Shown piece by piece: positions 1-6,451 of a stretch of 12,452 nt of DNA. The stretch spans positions 1-12,452 of the forward strand of contig JALNZI010000032.1 in the NCBI GenBank assembly GCA_023229385.1. Direction: 5' to 3'. The translations under genes and the position numbers were made by a program. This stretch comes from Candidatus Omnitrophota bacterium. Its GTDB lineage: Bacteria > Omnitrophota > Gorgyraeia > Gygaellales > Profunditerraquicolaceae. Numbering within the stretch: the stretch's first letter is position 1; each line of letters begins with the position of its first letter. The notes under the pieces were generated by a model. The model was not told the origin of the DNA. It ran no database searches and saw nothing but the letters and a program-made list of their open reading frames with translations.

Positions 1-446
1 CCGATAACCGCTACGGTTTTAGCGCCAAACAATGGACCATCACAAGTGGCGCAATAAGTCAGGCCGCGGTTCTTAAACTCTTTTTCTCCGCTAACCCCCA
101 GCTCCTTTGATTTCTTGCCGGAAGCTATAATTACGCTCCGGGACTGATAATCCGTCTTGTTGGTTTTGACTAAAAAGATACCTTCGGACTTCTTAAGCTC
201 CAGCACTTCTTCATTTTCCCTGAGCGCAGTATCATATTTAAGCATATGCTCCTGAAATTTCTGCGCCAGGTCCGGTCCGCTGATAAATTGATAACCGGTA
301 TAATTCTCAATATCCCCGCTCCAGGCGGCCTGGCCGCCGATATCCAGGCTAATAACTAAGAAGTTCAGCTTTTTCCTGGCTGAATAAACACTGGCGGTTA
401 TCCCAGCCGGGCCGGCCCCGATAATAATTAAATCGTAAACCTGCAT
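1..446 (-). CDS. trxB: Thioredoxin reductase (N-terminal part; runs off the left edge)
   Basis: FAD/NAD(P)H-dependent disulfide reductase that passes electrons from NAD(P)H to a thioredoxin- or glutaredoxin-like partner in the cytoplasm. About 148 codons are visible from the ATG at 446. The dinucleotide-binding motif GAGPAG lies at residues 10-15, a GGQ motif of the family at about 38-40, and the redox-active CATC (C132, C135) followed by DGP near the edge. The NAD(P)H domain's second half is outside the window. The start sits 2 bp after the stop of the glutaredoxin-like gene. That pairing is known in anaerobes (the clostridial TrxR-like/Grx-like pair), which suggests the neighbour is its substrate. 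It is the last visible gene of the defence operon. An AhpF-like reductase lacking its N-terminal domains is the main alternative; family assignment is secure. Confidence 0.93.
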   Translation of the reverse strand, partial: MQVYDLIIIGAGPAGITASVYSARKKLNFLVISLDIGGQAAWSGDIENYTGYQFISGPDLAQKFQEHMLKYDTALRENEEVLELKKSEGIFLVKTNKTDYQSRSVIIASGKKSKELGVSGEKEFKNRGLTYCATCDGPLFGAKTVAVI

Positions 447-448
447 AT

Positions 449-685
449 TTAGACCCCGAGTGTGCTTTTTATTTTCTCCTTATCAAAACCCACAATAATC
501 TGGCCTTCAATATCCAAAACCGGCACTCCCATCTGGCCGGACTTCTGCACCATTTCATCTACCGCAGCTTGATTCGAAGAAACATCAATATTCTGAAACT
601 CTATATTATTTTCTTTTAGAAACTGCTTTAACCGGATACACCACGGGCAGGAGGGAGTACTGTAAACTTTTACGCTCTTAGCCAT
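449..685 (-). CDS. Glutaredoxin-like protein (NrdH/YruB-type), CPWC active site
   Basis: Small (78 aa) thioredoxin-fold thiol-disulfide carrier. The redox motif CPWC is at residues 13-16 after a beta strand (VKVYSTPS). The cis-proline loop MGVPV (P55) and the late GF pair (66-67) match glutaredoxin-like proteins such as NrdH. CPWC differs from the CPYC of classical glutaredoxins, and this subgroup is normally reduced by thioredoxin reductase rather than glutathione. That fits the trxB gene starting 2 bp downstream. The start ATG is preceded by AAGGAC, which overlaps the end of the PNPOx-like gene, so translation is probably coupled. Its likely job here is to supply thiol electrons to the thiol peroxidase or other enzymes of the operon; this is inferred from context. 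Confidence 0.9.
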   Translation of the reverse strand: MAKSVKVYSTPSCPWCIRLKQFLKENNIEFQNIDVSSNQAAVDEMVQKSGQMGVPVLDIEGQIIVGFDKEKIKSTLGV

Positions 686-687
686 AA

Positions 688-1155
688 TCAGTCCTTTCTT
701 AAATAACCCGGAGTAAGGTCAACTATTTCCTCCACTGTAATAATAATCAGATGCTTAGGACGCGGCAGTTTAGCTTCAGGATGATGGCCGCGAGGTTTAT
801 CTTGACTTAAATTATACAACAGCCTTTTAGACAGGCGCGAAGTAATATTGTCTTCCCAGGCCTTGATAAACTCCTGATTGATTTTATGCTCAGGAATAAC
901 CACCGCCCTTCCTTTAAGGCAATAGCCCATAAATTTGGGCTCGTCAACAGCGCTAATGCTTACCTGGGGATTACGTCTTATATTCTCAACAGTCAAGCCC
1001 TGATGCACATCAATCAAATAAACCTCTCCGCTGGCATCAATCTTAACCATATCTTTGCAAGAGATATGGGGAAAACCATTTTTGTCTATTGATGAGACAA
1101 TTACGAAACCCTGAATACTTAAGAAATCGGCAACCGGCGATGGGATCTGTTCCAT
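688..1155 (-). CDS. PNPOx-like split-barrel flavin-binding protein
   Basis: A 155-residue protein of the pyridoxamine 5'-phosphate oxidase-like split beta-barrel superfamily. Recognisable features are an N-terminal helix, the strand pair FVIVSSIDKNGFPHIS (about 17-32), EVYLIDVHQGLTVENIRRNPQVSISA (about 44-69) and the KGRAVVIPE strand (about 81-89). It probably binds FMN or F420-like flavins, but substrate cannot be read from sequence. In anaerobes related flavin-barrel proteins can act as electron carriers next to flavodiiron proteins (for example Moorella Hrb, a flavin-reductase/rubredoxin fusion), so an electron-transfer role is possible. It starts 1 bp after the flavodiiron stop with no clear Shine-Dalgarno sequence, suggesting translation by coupling. 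Classical PdxH is unlikely because the protein is short and the context is redox defence. Confidence 0.82.
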   Translation of the reverse strand: MEQIPSPVADFLSIQGFVIVSSIDKNGFPHISCKDMVKIDASGEVYLIDVHQGLTVENIRRNPQVSISAVDEPKFMGYCLKGRAVVIPEHKINQEFIKAWEDNITSRLSKRLLYNLSQDKPRGHHPEAKLPRPKHLIIITVEEIVDLTPGYLRKD

Positions 1156-1156
1156 T

Positions 1157-2344
1157 TTATTTTAAGAATTTAGCGAATTGATTTCCGAATTCAAAACAAG
1201 CTTTTAATTCCTCTTTATCCGGAGCATATTTAACAGACATGCTCAAGGGATTAAGCTCAAGGCCGCAGTCTTTGAGCTCCTCCTGCATTTCTTTCACCGC
1301 CCCTCCAGCCCAGCCATAAGAACCAAAGAAACCAACCTGCCTGCCCTTAGGTTTTAAACCCTTAACTATCTCCAGGAACGCAGCAATATTGGGAAGCATA
1401 TCATTGTCATGAGTAGATGAACCGAATAAAAAACCCTGGGAAGTAAGCATCCGCGTAATGATTTCAGTACGATCACTTTCAGCAACATCGTAGAGTTTAA
1501 CCTCTACCCCTGCAGCCGAAACGCCTTCGGCAATTCGCCTGGCCATTTTCTCAGTTGCGCCCCACATAGTTTCATAGGCAATTACGATCTTTTTATCAGT
1601 CTTGCCTTTTGCCCAGGATAAATAGGCATTGATTATCTTTTCCGGATCCCTGCGCCAGATAATTCCGTGGCTGGGAGCAATCATCTTAATCGGGATATTC
1701 AATTTTTGCACATCCTCGATCTTCTTCAAGATTATGGCACCAAGCGGCCAGAGGATATTAGCGTAATACTTCTCCGCTTCATCCATCAGGATACACTGAT
1801 CAACCTGGTCATCAAAACGCTTAAGTGTAGCATAATGCTGGCCAAAGGCATCATTAGGCATAAGCAGGCAATCCTGCGGACAATACGTAAACATGCTGTC
1901 CGGCCAATGGATCATCGGAGCCTCAAGGAAGGTAAGCGTGCGTTTGCCTAATTTTAATTCATCCCCGGTTTTAACCACCTGAAAATCCCAGTCCCCGTAA
2001 TAATGCTTATAGAGGCCCTCTTTGCATTTAGCTGTTCCTAGAATTTTCGCCTTGGGGCATAACTGCATAAGGCTGGGTAATGCCCCGGAGTGGTCAGTTT
2101 CAACGTGGTTGGCGATAATATAATCTATTTTTCCCGGAGGGATAATTTCCCGGATATTCTCAATTAACTCTTGGGCAAAGGGTCCATAAACAGTATCTAC
2201 AAGCGCTATTTTTTCATCAACAATAAGATACGCATTATAGCTTGAACCTCTCTGCGTAGTATATGTATGCCCATGGAAGTTACGCACTTTCCAATCTTGC
2301 ACGCCCACCGAATATATTCCCGGCAAAATTTCTATAGCAGCCAT
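1157..2344 (-). CDS. fprA: Flavodiiron protein (A-type flavoprotein, FprA family)
   Basis: Cytoplasmic reductase of O2 to water and/or NO to N2O. The 395 aa length is standard for class A flavodiiron proteins. The N-terminal metallo-beta-lactamase-like domain carries all expected diiron ligands: H80, E82, D84 and H85 in NHVETDH, then H146, D165 and H226. The C-terminal flavodoxin-like domain (from about residue 250) has the FMN phosphate loop YETMWGATEKM (about 257-267). There is no fused rubredoxin or flavin-reductase domain, so it needs an external donor; the rubredoxin and FNR-like reductase upstream in the same operon are obvious candidates. The start ATG has a strong AAGGAGG 5 bases upstream. 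Whether O2 or NO is preferred cannot be decided from sequence. Confidence 0.97.
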   Translation of the reverse strand: MAAIEILPGIYSVGVQDWKVRNFHGHTYTTQRGSSYNAYLIVDEKIALVDTVYGPFAQELIENIREIIPPGKIDYIIANHVETDHSGALPSLMQLCPKAKILGTAKCKEGLYKHYYGDWDFQVVKTGDELKLGKRTLTFLEAPMIHWPDSMFTYCPQDCLLMPNDAFGQHYATLKRFDDQVDQCILMDEAEKYYANILWPLGAIILKKIEDVQKLNIPIKMIAPSHGIIWRRDPEKIINAYLSWAKGKTDKKIVIAYETMWGATEKMARRIAEGVSAAGVEVKLYDVAESDRTEIITRMLTSQGFLFGSSTHDNDMLPNIAAFLEIVKGLKPKGRQVGFFGSYGWAGGAVKEMQEELKDCGLELNPLSMSVKYAPDKEELKACFEFGNQFAKFLK

Positions 2345-2441
2345 GATTACCTCCTTGCCCAGAAATGTTACACGACGCAGAAGCGTCGCACTTGTTCTTC
2401 AAATAAAACAATGTGCCGGCTATTTCCTCCTAGGAGAAGTG
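2345..2441 (-). other. 97-bp spacer with a hairpin, a palindrome and an unused Shine-Dalgarno-like site
   Basis: This is the longest gap inside the defence operon. Read on the minus strand it holds a 10-bp perfect palindrome CTCCTAGGAG (2427-2436) that contains AGGAGG not followed by an ATG or GTG at usual distance. It then holds a hairpin CGACGC-TTCT-GCGTCG (2373-2388), and finally the real flavodiiron Shine-Dalgarno site. No T-run follows the hairpin, so it is not a standard terminator. It may be an RNA processing or stability element or the remnant of a lost small gene; no conserved product was recognised. Confidence 0.55.
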
Positions 2442-3146
2442 TCAATAACCTTGAAAATTCTCCAGGACTATTCTTTCACTGTTTAAGCCTAATTCATCGG
2501 TCAATATCTTATGCATTGCCTCGACCATCTGCGGAGGACCGCAAAGATAAAATTTTCTTTCCGCATAATTCGGGATTTCGTTCTTGATCAGGCTGGCGTT
2601 GATCTGTCCTACCGTGCATTTAAAACCCTGCTCTGCCTCGCATAACACATGCGCTACCTTTAATAACGGGTAACTCTTGGACATGGCGGAGAAATCATCC
2701 TGAAAAACTATATCCCGGATAGACCGGTTAGCATAAAGCAATACGATATCCGTGCCTATATTTTTATCAACCGCGTATTTACAAATACTTCTTATGGGAG
2801 TTATCCCTATGCCGCCGGATAAAAAAGCTATCTTTAACTCAGATTCATCCAGGATAAACTTGCCAAAAGGATATTTAACACTTACCACATCCCCGGGCCT
2901 TAACTTATTCAAGGCTATTGAGAAATCGCTCTGGGTTAATTTCTTGGTAAACTCCAAATAACATTTTTCAGTCGGAGAACTGGAAATGGAAAGATACCTT
3001 TTTAAACCAGATTCACCTTTAAGGCCAACCTGCAGGAATTGTCCGGCTTTAAAATCCAACCAATCGGCAATCTCCAGGCGAAAACTTTTAACATTATAGT
3101 TACGCTGGATGACCTCTTTTATTCTTAGATCGGTTTCTACCGGCAT
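2442..3146 (-). CDS. FNR-type FAD/NAD(P)H oxidoreductase (ferredoxin/flavodoxin reductase-like)
   Basis: A 234-aa flavin reductase of the ferredoxin-NADP reductase superfamily, expected to move electrons between NAD(P)H and a small carrier protein. The FAD-binding motif RYLSIS is at residues 50-55, the pyridine-nucleotide motif GGIGITP at 111-117, and CGPP at 202-205. There is no 2Fe-2S domain, so it is a bare two-domain reductase. I chose the ATG at 3146, 1 bp after the tpx stop. The frame stays open to a TTG at 3203, but that would put 19 residues inside tpx and is not needed for the fold. Its position between tpx and the flavodiiron gene, with rubredoxin nearby, suggests an NAD(P)H:rubredoxin or NAD(P)H:flavodiiron reductase; that partner is inferred. 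Confidence 0.88.
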   Translation of the reverse strand: MPVETDLRIKEVIQRNYNVKSFRLEIADWLDFKAGQFLQVGLKGESGLKRYLSISSSPTEKCYLEFTKKLTQSDFSIALNKLRPGDVVSVKYPFGKFILDESELKIAFLSGGIGITPIRSICKYAVDKNIGTDIVLLYANRSIRDIVFQDDFSAMSKSYPLLKVAHVLCEAEQGFKCTVGQINASLIKNEIPNYAERKFYLCGPPQMVEAMHKILTDELGLNSERIVLENFQGY

Positions 3147-3147
3147 T

Positions 3148-3672
3148 TTATTTAGAGCCGCAATCTTTAAGCACTTCCTGAAGTTTATTAAAAACCGCAT
3201 CAAAATCTACCGAATGGGTTATCTCATCGACCAACTGGATATATCTCAGCTTACGGTGCTGATCAATGATCAGCGAGCCGCGGGCAAGGAGGTTAAGTTC
3301 TTTGACCAAGACGCCATAATTTAAACCAAATGAAGAGAACCTGTAATCTGAAAGTACTACTTCATTCTTTATTTCGTTTACTGAACAAAACCTGGCCTGG
3401 GCAAAAGGAAGGTCTTTGCTTATCCCGATTACCACAACATCCGGGCTAAGCCCGGAGGCCTTTTTGTTAAACTCCTTGACCTGTAAATCACAAACCGGCG
3501 TATCCAGCGAAGGGAAAAAATTGATTACTTTTACCTTACCGTCAAAATCAGAAAGAGTTACTTCTTTTAAATCCTGAGAAATCAGCTTAAAATCAGGAGC
3601 GCGCCCGCCCTCCTTGAGGCGCCTGCCGATTAAATTCAGGCGCACGCCTTTAAAAGTAACAGTCCTAGCCAT
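3148..3672 (-). CDS. tpx: Thiol peroxidase (Tpx-type peroxiredoxin)
   Basis: Atypical 2-Cys peroxiredoxin reducing H2O2 and organic peroxides with electrons from thioredoxin-like proteins. The protein is 174 aa from the ATG at 3672. The peroxidatic cysteine is C61 in the Tpx signature PSLDTPVC, and the resolving cysteine is C96 in ARFC; spacing agrees with E. coli Tpx (C61/C95). The APDF motif near residue 25 and RGSLIIDQ near 131 are also typical. A GTG at 3678 is in frame, but the GGGGG ribosome site would overlap it, so ATG 3672 is preferred. It consumes the peroxide made by the superoxide reductase of the same operon and lies 9 bp after rubredoxin. The glutaredoxin-like/TrxB pair downstream is the likely reductant. 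Confidence 0.95.
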   Translation of the reverse strand: MARTVTFKGVRLNLIGRRLKEGGRAPDFKLISQDLKEVTLSDFDGKVKVINFFPSLDTPVCDLQVKEFNKKASGLSPDVVVIGISKDLPFAQARFCSVNEIKNEVVLSDYRFSSFGLNYGVLVKELNLLARGSLIIDQHRKLRYIQLVDEITHSVDFDAVFNKLQEVLKDCGSK

Positions 3673-3681
3673 AGGCACCCC

Positions 3682-3843
3682 CTAATCTATCTTTTCAAAC
3701 TGGTCTTTGCCTACCCCGCATTCAGGACAGACCCAGGTATCCGGTAAATCCTCAAAACTCGTTCCGGCAGCTATGCCGTTATCCGAATCCCCAGCCTGAG
3801 GATCATAGATATAACCACAAACCAGACATCTATATTTATTCAT
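3682..3843 (-). CDS. Rubredoxin
   Basis: A 53-residue one-iron electron carrier, complete on the minus strand. It begins MNKYRCLVCGYIYDP and ends KDQFEKID. The Fe(Cys)4 site is formed by C6, C9, C39 and C42 in two CXXC knuckles (CLVC and CPEC). The YIYDPQAGD loop, GT.FEDLPD and WVCPECGVGK are canonical. A ribosome site GAGAGGTGG lies just before the ATG. Rubredoxins of anaerobes deliver electrons to superoxide reductase and to flavodiiron proteins, and both are encoded in this operon, so it is very probably the shared electron hub. Tpx starts 9 bp downstream. Confidence 0.97.
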   Translation of the reverse strand: MNKYRCLVCGYIYDPQAGDSDNGIAAGTSFEDLPDTWVCPECGVGKDQFEKID

Positions 3844-3873
3844 TTCCACCTCTCTTGTTCAATTACTTTAAAA

Positions 3874-4197
3874 TTATTCCCGGGGAGGTAATTTCTCTTC
3901 CGGCATAGCCATCTCCGGCATATTTTTATTACGCATCATTTGCATCATATCGCCCTTTTTCATCTTCCCAGCCATCGGACATCTCATCATATCAAAGTCT
4001 TTAGCCGAATTTACGACTGCCCCCGAGAAAACAACCAGGGCCGCCAGTAAAAGAAAACTAACCGCCGCATAACCCAGCACTTTGAGCCATTTATCCGTTA
4101 CTTTACGCAGGGTAAAAAGAACAAAGAAGCTTACGGTCAGAAAAAACCAAATCGGGAAAATAACCGCCATTAAAGGACAGTATTTTGGCATAAACAT
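3874..4197 (-). CDS. Two-helix membrane protein with a methionine-rich C-terminal tail
   Basis: A 107-aa protein that I do not recognise as a named family. Two hydrophobic segments are visible (about residues 9-30 and 41-63), separated by a basic loop (RK..DKWLK). By the positive-inside rule that loop is cytoplasmic, so both ends should face the periplasm or exterior. The tail, residues 70-98, holds 11 methionines (M70, 71, 75, 79, 84, 85, 87, 88, 93, 96, 98) plus C73 in MMRCPM. Another short CP motif (YCPLM) is at the N-terminus. Such Met clusters are common in copper-binding domains, or could act as an oxidisable sink. GGAGG lies 4 bases before the ATG at 4197; the ATG at 4191 is also possible. 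It sits between the superoxide reductase and rubredoxin genes, so an antioxidant or metal-handling role is inferred. Confidence 0.75.
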   Translation of the reverse strand: MFMPKYCPLMAVIFPIWFFLTVSFFVLFTLRKVTDKWLKVLGYAAVSFLLLAALVVFSGAVVNSAKDFDMMRCPMAGKMKKGDMMQMMRNKNMPEMAMPEEKLPPRE

Positions 4198-4224
4198 ACA
4201 CCCTCCTTTGTTAAATACAGTTGC

Positions 4225-4620
4225 TTATTCTACAGTAACCTCTTTTTCACTCTTCCAAATACCATGGATATTGCAATAACAAACAGCTATAACTACTCCG
4301 CTTTTCTCAGTCTTAAAAGAAGCGGTTATTTTAGGCTCAGAATATATAGTGCTGGTATTCGGCCCCTGTACGGATTCCCCGTGGGTATTAAATTCAAAAC
4401 GCCCAAACTGATAAGGGAATTTTTCGCCTAAAGGCAGAAAATACGCTTCAATGAATTTAATATGATGTTCAGCGGTATTCGGATGGGTTATTTGCTTACC
4501 TACGCTTATATCCAACTTTAAAAGCTCACCTTTTTTTATTCGATCAGGGCCTTCAATAACCGGGACATGTTTCTCGGTTTTCCAGTCTGCGCTTTGCAGC
4601 AAATCCTTGAAATCTGCCAT
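4225..4620 (-). CDS. sorA: Superoxide reductase, one-iron neelaredoxin type
   Basis: Reduces superoxide to hydrogen peroxide without making O2, using electrons from rubredoxin. The 131-aa protein has the catalytic iron domain only; the N-terminal desulforedoxin domain of class I enzymes is absent. Expected ligands of the Fe(His)4Cys centre are present: H18 in EKHVP (with E16 and K17), H46 in HPN, H52 in EHHI, C116 and H119 in CNIHG. These match the positions known in the Pyrococcus furiosus enzyme. A strong AGGAGG site precedes the ATG. It follows hcp by 13 bp and precedes the Met-rich membrane protein. No signal peptide is visible, so it should be cytoplasmic. Confidence 0.96.
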   Translation of the reverse strand: MADFKDLLQSADWKTEKHVPVIEGPDRIKKGELLKLDISVGKQITHPNTAEHHIKFIEAYFLPLGEKFPYQFGRFEFNTHGESVQGPNTSTIYSEPKITASFKTEKSGVVIAVCYCNIHGIWKSEKEVTVE

Positions 4621-4633
4621 AGCTAACCTCCTG

Positions 4634-5923
4634 TTATTTTTTCAATATCATTTTTAAATCTTCATCGGGTGTGCTAATCAAACGTAGGTCAAACTTTTCC
4701 TGCAGAGCTGCAAAGATATTCTTACTGATAAAGGCGGGCGGAGTCGGCCCGATATAGATACCTTTGATATTAAGATACAACAAAGTAAGTAAAATGGCAA
4801 CAGCTTTCTGCTCAAACCAAGACAAAACCAGGGTTAAAGGAAGTTGGTTTATTGTGCAATTAAACGCCTTGGCTAAAGCCAGGGCAACCTGAATCGCAGA
4901 ATAGGCGTTATTACACTGGCCGACATCGATTAATCTCGGCACCCCCTCGATTTCACCGAAATCCAACTTGTTAAAACGGTATTTTCCGCAGGCAAGCGTA
5001 AGGATCAGGCAATCCTTGGGCACCTGTTCAGCGAATTCCGTATAGTAGTTGCGCCCGGGTTTTGCTCCGTCACAACCTCCGATTAAAAAGAAATGTTTAA
5101 TCTTGCCGGTCTTAACCAGATTTACAATCTTATCCGCTAATCCTAGAATCGCTGCATGGCCAAAACCAGTCCAGATTTTCTTGGCCGGGGCCTCAGGCAA
5201 AGACGGTAATGACTTGGCTTTCTCGATCAGGGCTTTAAAATTCCGGTTTTGAATATGCCTTACCCCCGGGACGCCGGTAATGCCTATTGTAAAAAGCCTG
5301 TCCAAATATGTATTTTCCGGAGGGATCAATATACAGTTAGTAGTAGCCAGCAGCGCTCCGCTAAAAGCATTGAATTCTTTCTTTTGCTCCTGCCAGGCTC
5401 CGCCAAAATTACCAACCAAGTGTTTAAATTTTTTCAGTTCAGGATAGCCATGCGCCGGAAGCATCTCGCCATGAGTATAAATATTTATCTCGCTGCCTTC
5501 GGTCTGCTTCAATAATTCATAAAAATCCAACAGATCATGTCCGGTAACCAGAATTCCCGGGCCGGCCTTAGTACCGGTTTCAACAGCTACAGGAACAGGA
5601 TTACCGAATCTCTGGGTATGCGCCTTATCCAGCATTTCCATAGTCTTTAAATTAACTGCCCCGCACCTTAATACCAGCTCTAAGTATTGATTTAAATCAA
5701 AACTGACATTAGTCACGGTTTTAAAAAGGGCTTCGTGCATAAAGGCGTCTACTTCTTCATCATGCGAACCTAACTGACGGGCATGATAGGCATAAGCCGC
5801 AATACCCTTTAAACCAAACAAGAGTGTATCCTGTAGGCTCTGGATATCTTCATTCTTACCGCAGACCCCAATCCTTGTGCAACCCGTCCCGCCTGCTGTT
5901 TGTTCGCATTGATAACAAAACAT
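4634..5923 (-). CDS. hcp: Hybrid cluster protein, short class III-like form (hydroxylamine/NO reductase)
   Basis: Fe-S enzyme with hydroxylamine reductase activity and a proposed NO reductase role in nitrosative stress. At 429 aa it is about 115 residues shorter than Desulfovibrio Hcp. All cluster ligands are nevertheless present: the N-terminal CX2CX8CX5C motif (C3, C6, C15, C21), then hybrid-cluster residues H129, E153, C197, C284, C312, C337, E371 and K373. Spacing between these residues is nearly the same as in the long enzyme (for example H-E 24, C-C 28 and 25). The missing part therefore falls between the N-terminal cluster and H129, as described for class III proteins. No Hcr reductase gene is seen. 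A GGGAGG site precedes the ATG, 11 bp after the Rrf2 regulator stop, which strongly suggests Rrf2 control. Confidence 0.95.
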   Translation of the reverse strand: MFCYQCEQTAGGTGCTRIGVCGKNEDIQSLQDTLLFGLKGIAAYAYHARQLGSHDEEVDAFMHEALFKTVTNVSFDLNQYLELVLRCGAVNLKTMEMLDKAHTQRFGNPVPVAVETGTKAGPGILVTGHDLLDFYELLKQTEGSEINIYTHGEMLPAHGYPELKKFKHLVGNFGGAWQEQKKEFNAFSGALLATTNCILIPPENTYLDRLFTIGITGVPGVRHIQNRNFKALIEKAKSLPSLPEAPAKKIWTGFGHAAILGLADKIVNLVKTGKIKHFFLIGGCDGAKPGRNYYTEFAEQVPKDCLILTLACGKYRFNKLDFGEIEGVPRLIDVGQCNNAYSAIQVALALAKAFNCTINQLPLTLVLSWFEQKAVAILLTLLYLNIKGIYIGPTPPAFISKNIFAALQEKFDLRLISTPDEDLKMILKK

Positions 5924-5934
5924 TCTGCACCTCC

Positions 5935-6327
5935 CTAAACTAAAGAAGCTATAGTTATATCTTTGAGCTGTTTAAAAACATTTTCTTCTATTAGACGTAA
6001 CTTCTTCCTTAAGGCACACTTACCTCTATTCGGACAAACAGCTTTCTTTAAAAAACACCCGTTTAATTCTACCTGCCCCTGGAAAATATGCATTATTTTA
6101 ATTATAGAAATTTTCTCAGCGGGGACTTTTAATTTAAACCCACCACCCTGGCCCTTAAATGATTCGAGAATTTTTCTCTTGTTCAGCTTCTGCAGAATCT
6201 TGCGCATAAAAGAACGCGGTACACCAAGTTTCTTCACCAGCTCATCTACCGCTACAACAGTTTTATGTTTTGAAATATAGCAAAGCGCACGCAGCGCATA
6301 ATCACTATTTCTGGTTATAAGTTTCAT
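5935..6327 (-). CDS. Rrf2-family transcriptional regulator with putative Fe-S cysteines
   Basis: A 130-aa winged-helix DNA-binding protein. The N-terminal MKLITRNSDYALRAL is the classic Rrf2/IscR/NsrR opening. The helix-turn-helix spans about residues 26-52 (DELVKKLGVPRSFMRKILQKL), with the wing GQGGGFKL at 59-66. The C-terminal dimerisation helix carries C91, C98 and C104 (C-x6-C-x5-C), the pattern that binds an Fe-S cluster in IscR and NsrR. The protein could thus sense NO, O2 or Fe-S status. It lies directly upstream of hcp, as NsrR-type regulators often do, and downstream of a promoter with a perfect inverted repeat that is its likely operator. I cannot separate IscR-like from NsrR-like function by sequence. 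A GGAG ribosome site precedes the ATG. Confidence 0.93.
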   Translation of the reverse strand: MKLITRNSDYALRALCYISKHKTVVAVDELVKKLGVPRSFMRKILQKLNKRKILESFKGQGGGFKLKVPAEKISIIKIMHIFQGQVELNGCFLKKAVCPNRGKCALRKKLRLIEENVFKQLKDITIASLV

Positions 6328-6355
6328 AAAATCTCCGAAGTTATTTAAATTTAAG

Positions 6356-6378
6356 CGGGCAGTTTAACGTCATGCCCG
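6356..6378 (-). other. Hairpin at the end of the small ORF, in the rrf2 leader
   Basis: On the minus strand CGGGCA (6378-6373) pairs with TGCCCG (6361-6356) around an 11-nt loop that contains the TGA stop of the 25-codon small ORF. An A/T-rich stretch follows but no run of T, so it is not a canonical terminator. It could influence translation of rrf2 or RNA processing depending on ribosome movement; this is inference only. Confidence 0.45.
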
Positions 6379-6447
6379 GGACAATCTACTGCAACCCTCT
6401 TTACAGTGAGCCACCGGCCTAAGCATATATCTGATCGCTACCCCCAT
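6370..6447 (-). CDS. Small ORF (25 codons) with CX3C motif, first frame of the defence operon
   Basis: Encodes MGVAIRYMLRPVAHCKEGC followed by SRLSRA and TGA. I do not recognise it. The evidence for translation is the ribosome site: AAAGGAGGTGAT (plus-strand positions 6452-6463) is almost the full complement of the 16S rRNA 3' end, with 8 bases between GGAGG and the ATG. It lies about 20 bases from the predicted transcription start and is the first reading frame of the mRNA. The peptide is basic (four Arg, one Lys) and has H14, C15 and C19, so it might bind metal or be nitrosated/oxidised. It may be a leader peptide acting on rrf2-hcp expression, a functional microprotein, or a chance frame. 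Rrf2 starts 42 bp downstream. Confidence 0.55.
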   Translation of the reverse strand: MGVAIRYMLRPVAHCKEGCSRLSRA

Positions 6448-6451
6448 TTAA

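Noticed and set aside
2373..2388. CGACGC/GCGTCG hairpin as an intrinsic terminator
   Set aside because: There is no T-run after the stem in the minus direction and a strong ribosome site for fprA follows at once.
2267..2587. 106-codon plus-strand frame across the 97-bp gap
   Set aside because: It overlaps the start of fprA and the end of the FNR-like gene in antisense; its composition (many Arg, Ser, Cys, Pro) is not protein-like.
3147..3203. N-terminal extension of the FNR-like protein to a TTG at 3203
   Set aside because: The extra 19 residues lie within tpx, do not belong to the FNR fold, and the ATG at 3146 immediately after the tpx stop fits the compact operon style.
4634..5923. Hcp as a truncated pseudogene because of its 429-aa length
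   Set aside because: All N-terminal and hybrid-cluster ligands are present with near-normal spacing; the shortening matches the natural class III form.
6370..6447. tRNA or structured ncRNA in the rrf2 leader
   Set aside because: No cloverleaf, CCA end or T-loop could be drawn; the strong ribosome site favours a coding small ORF.
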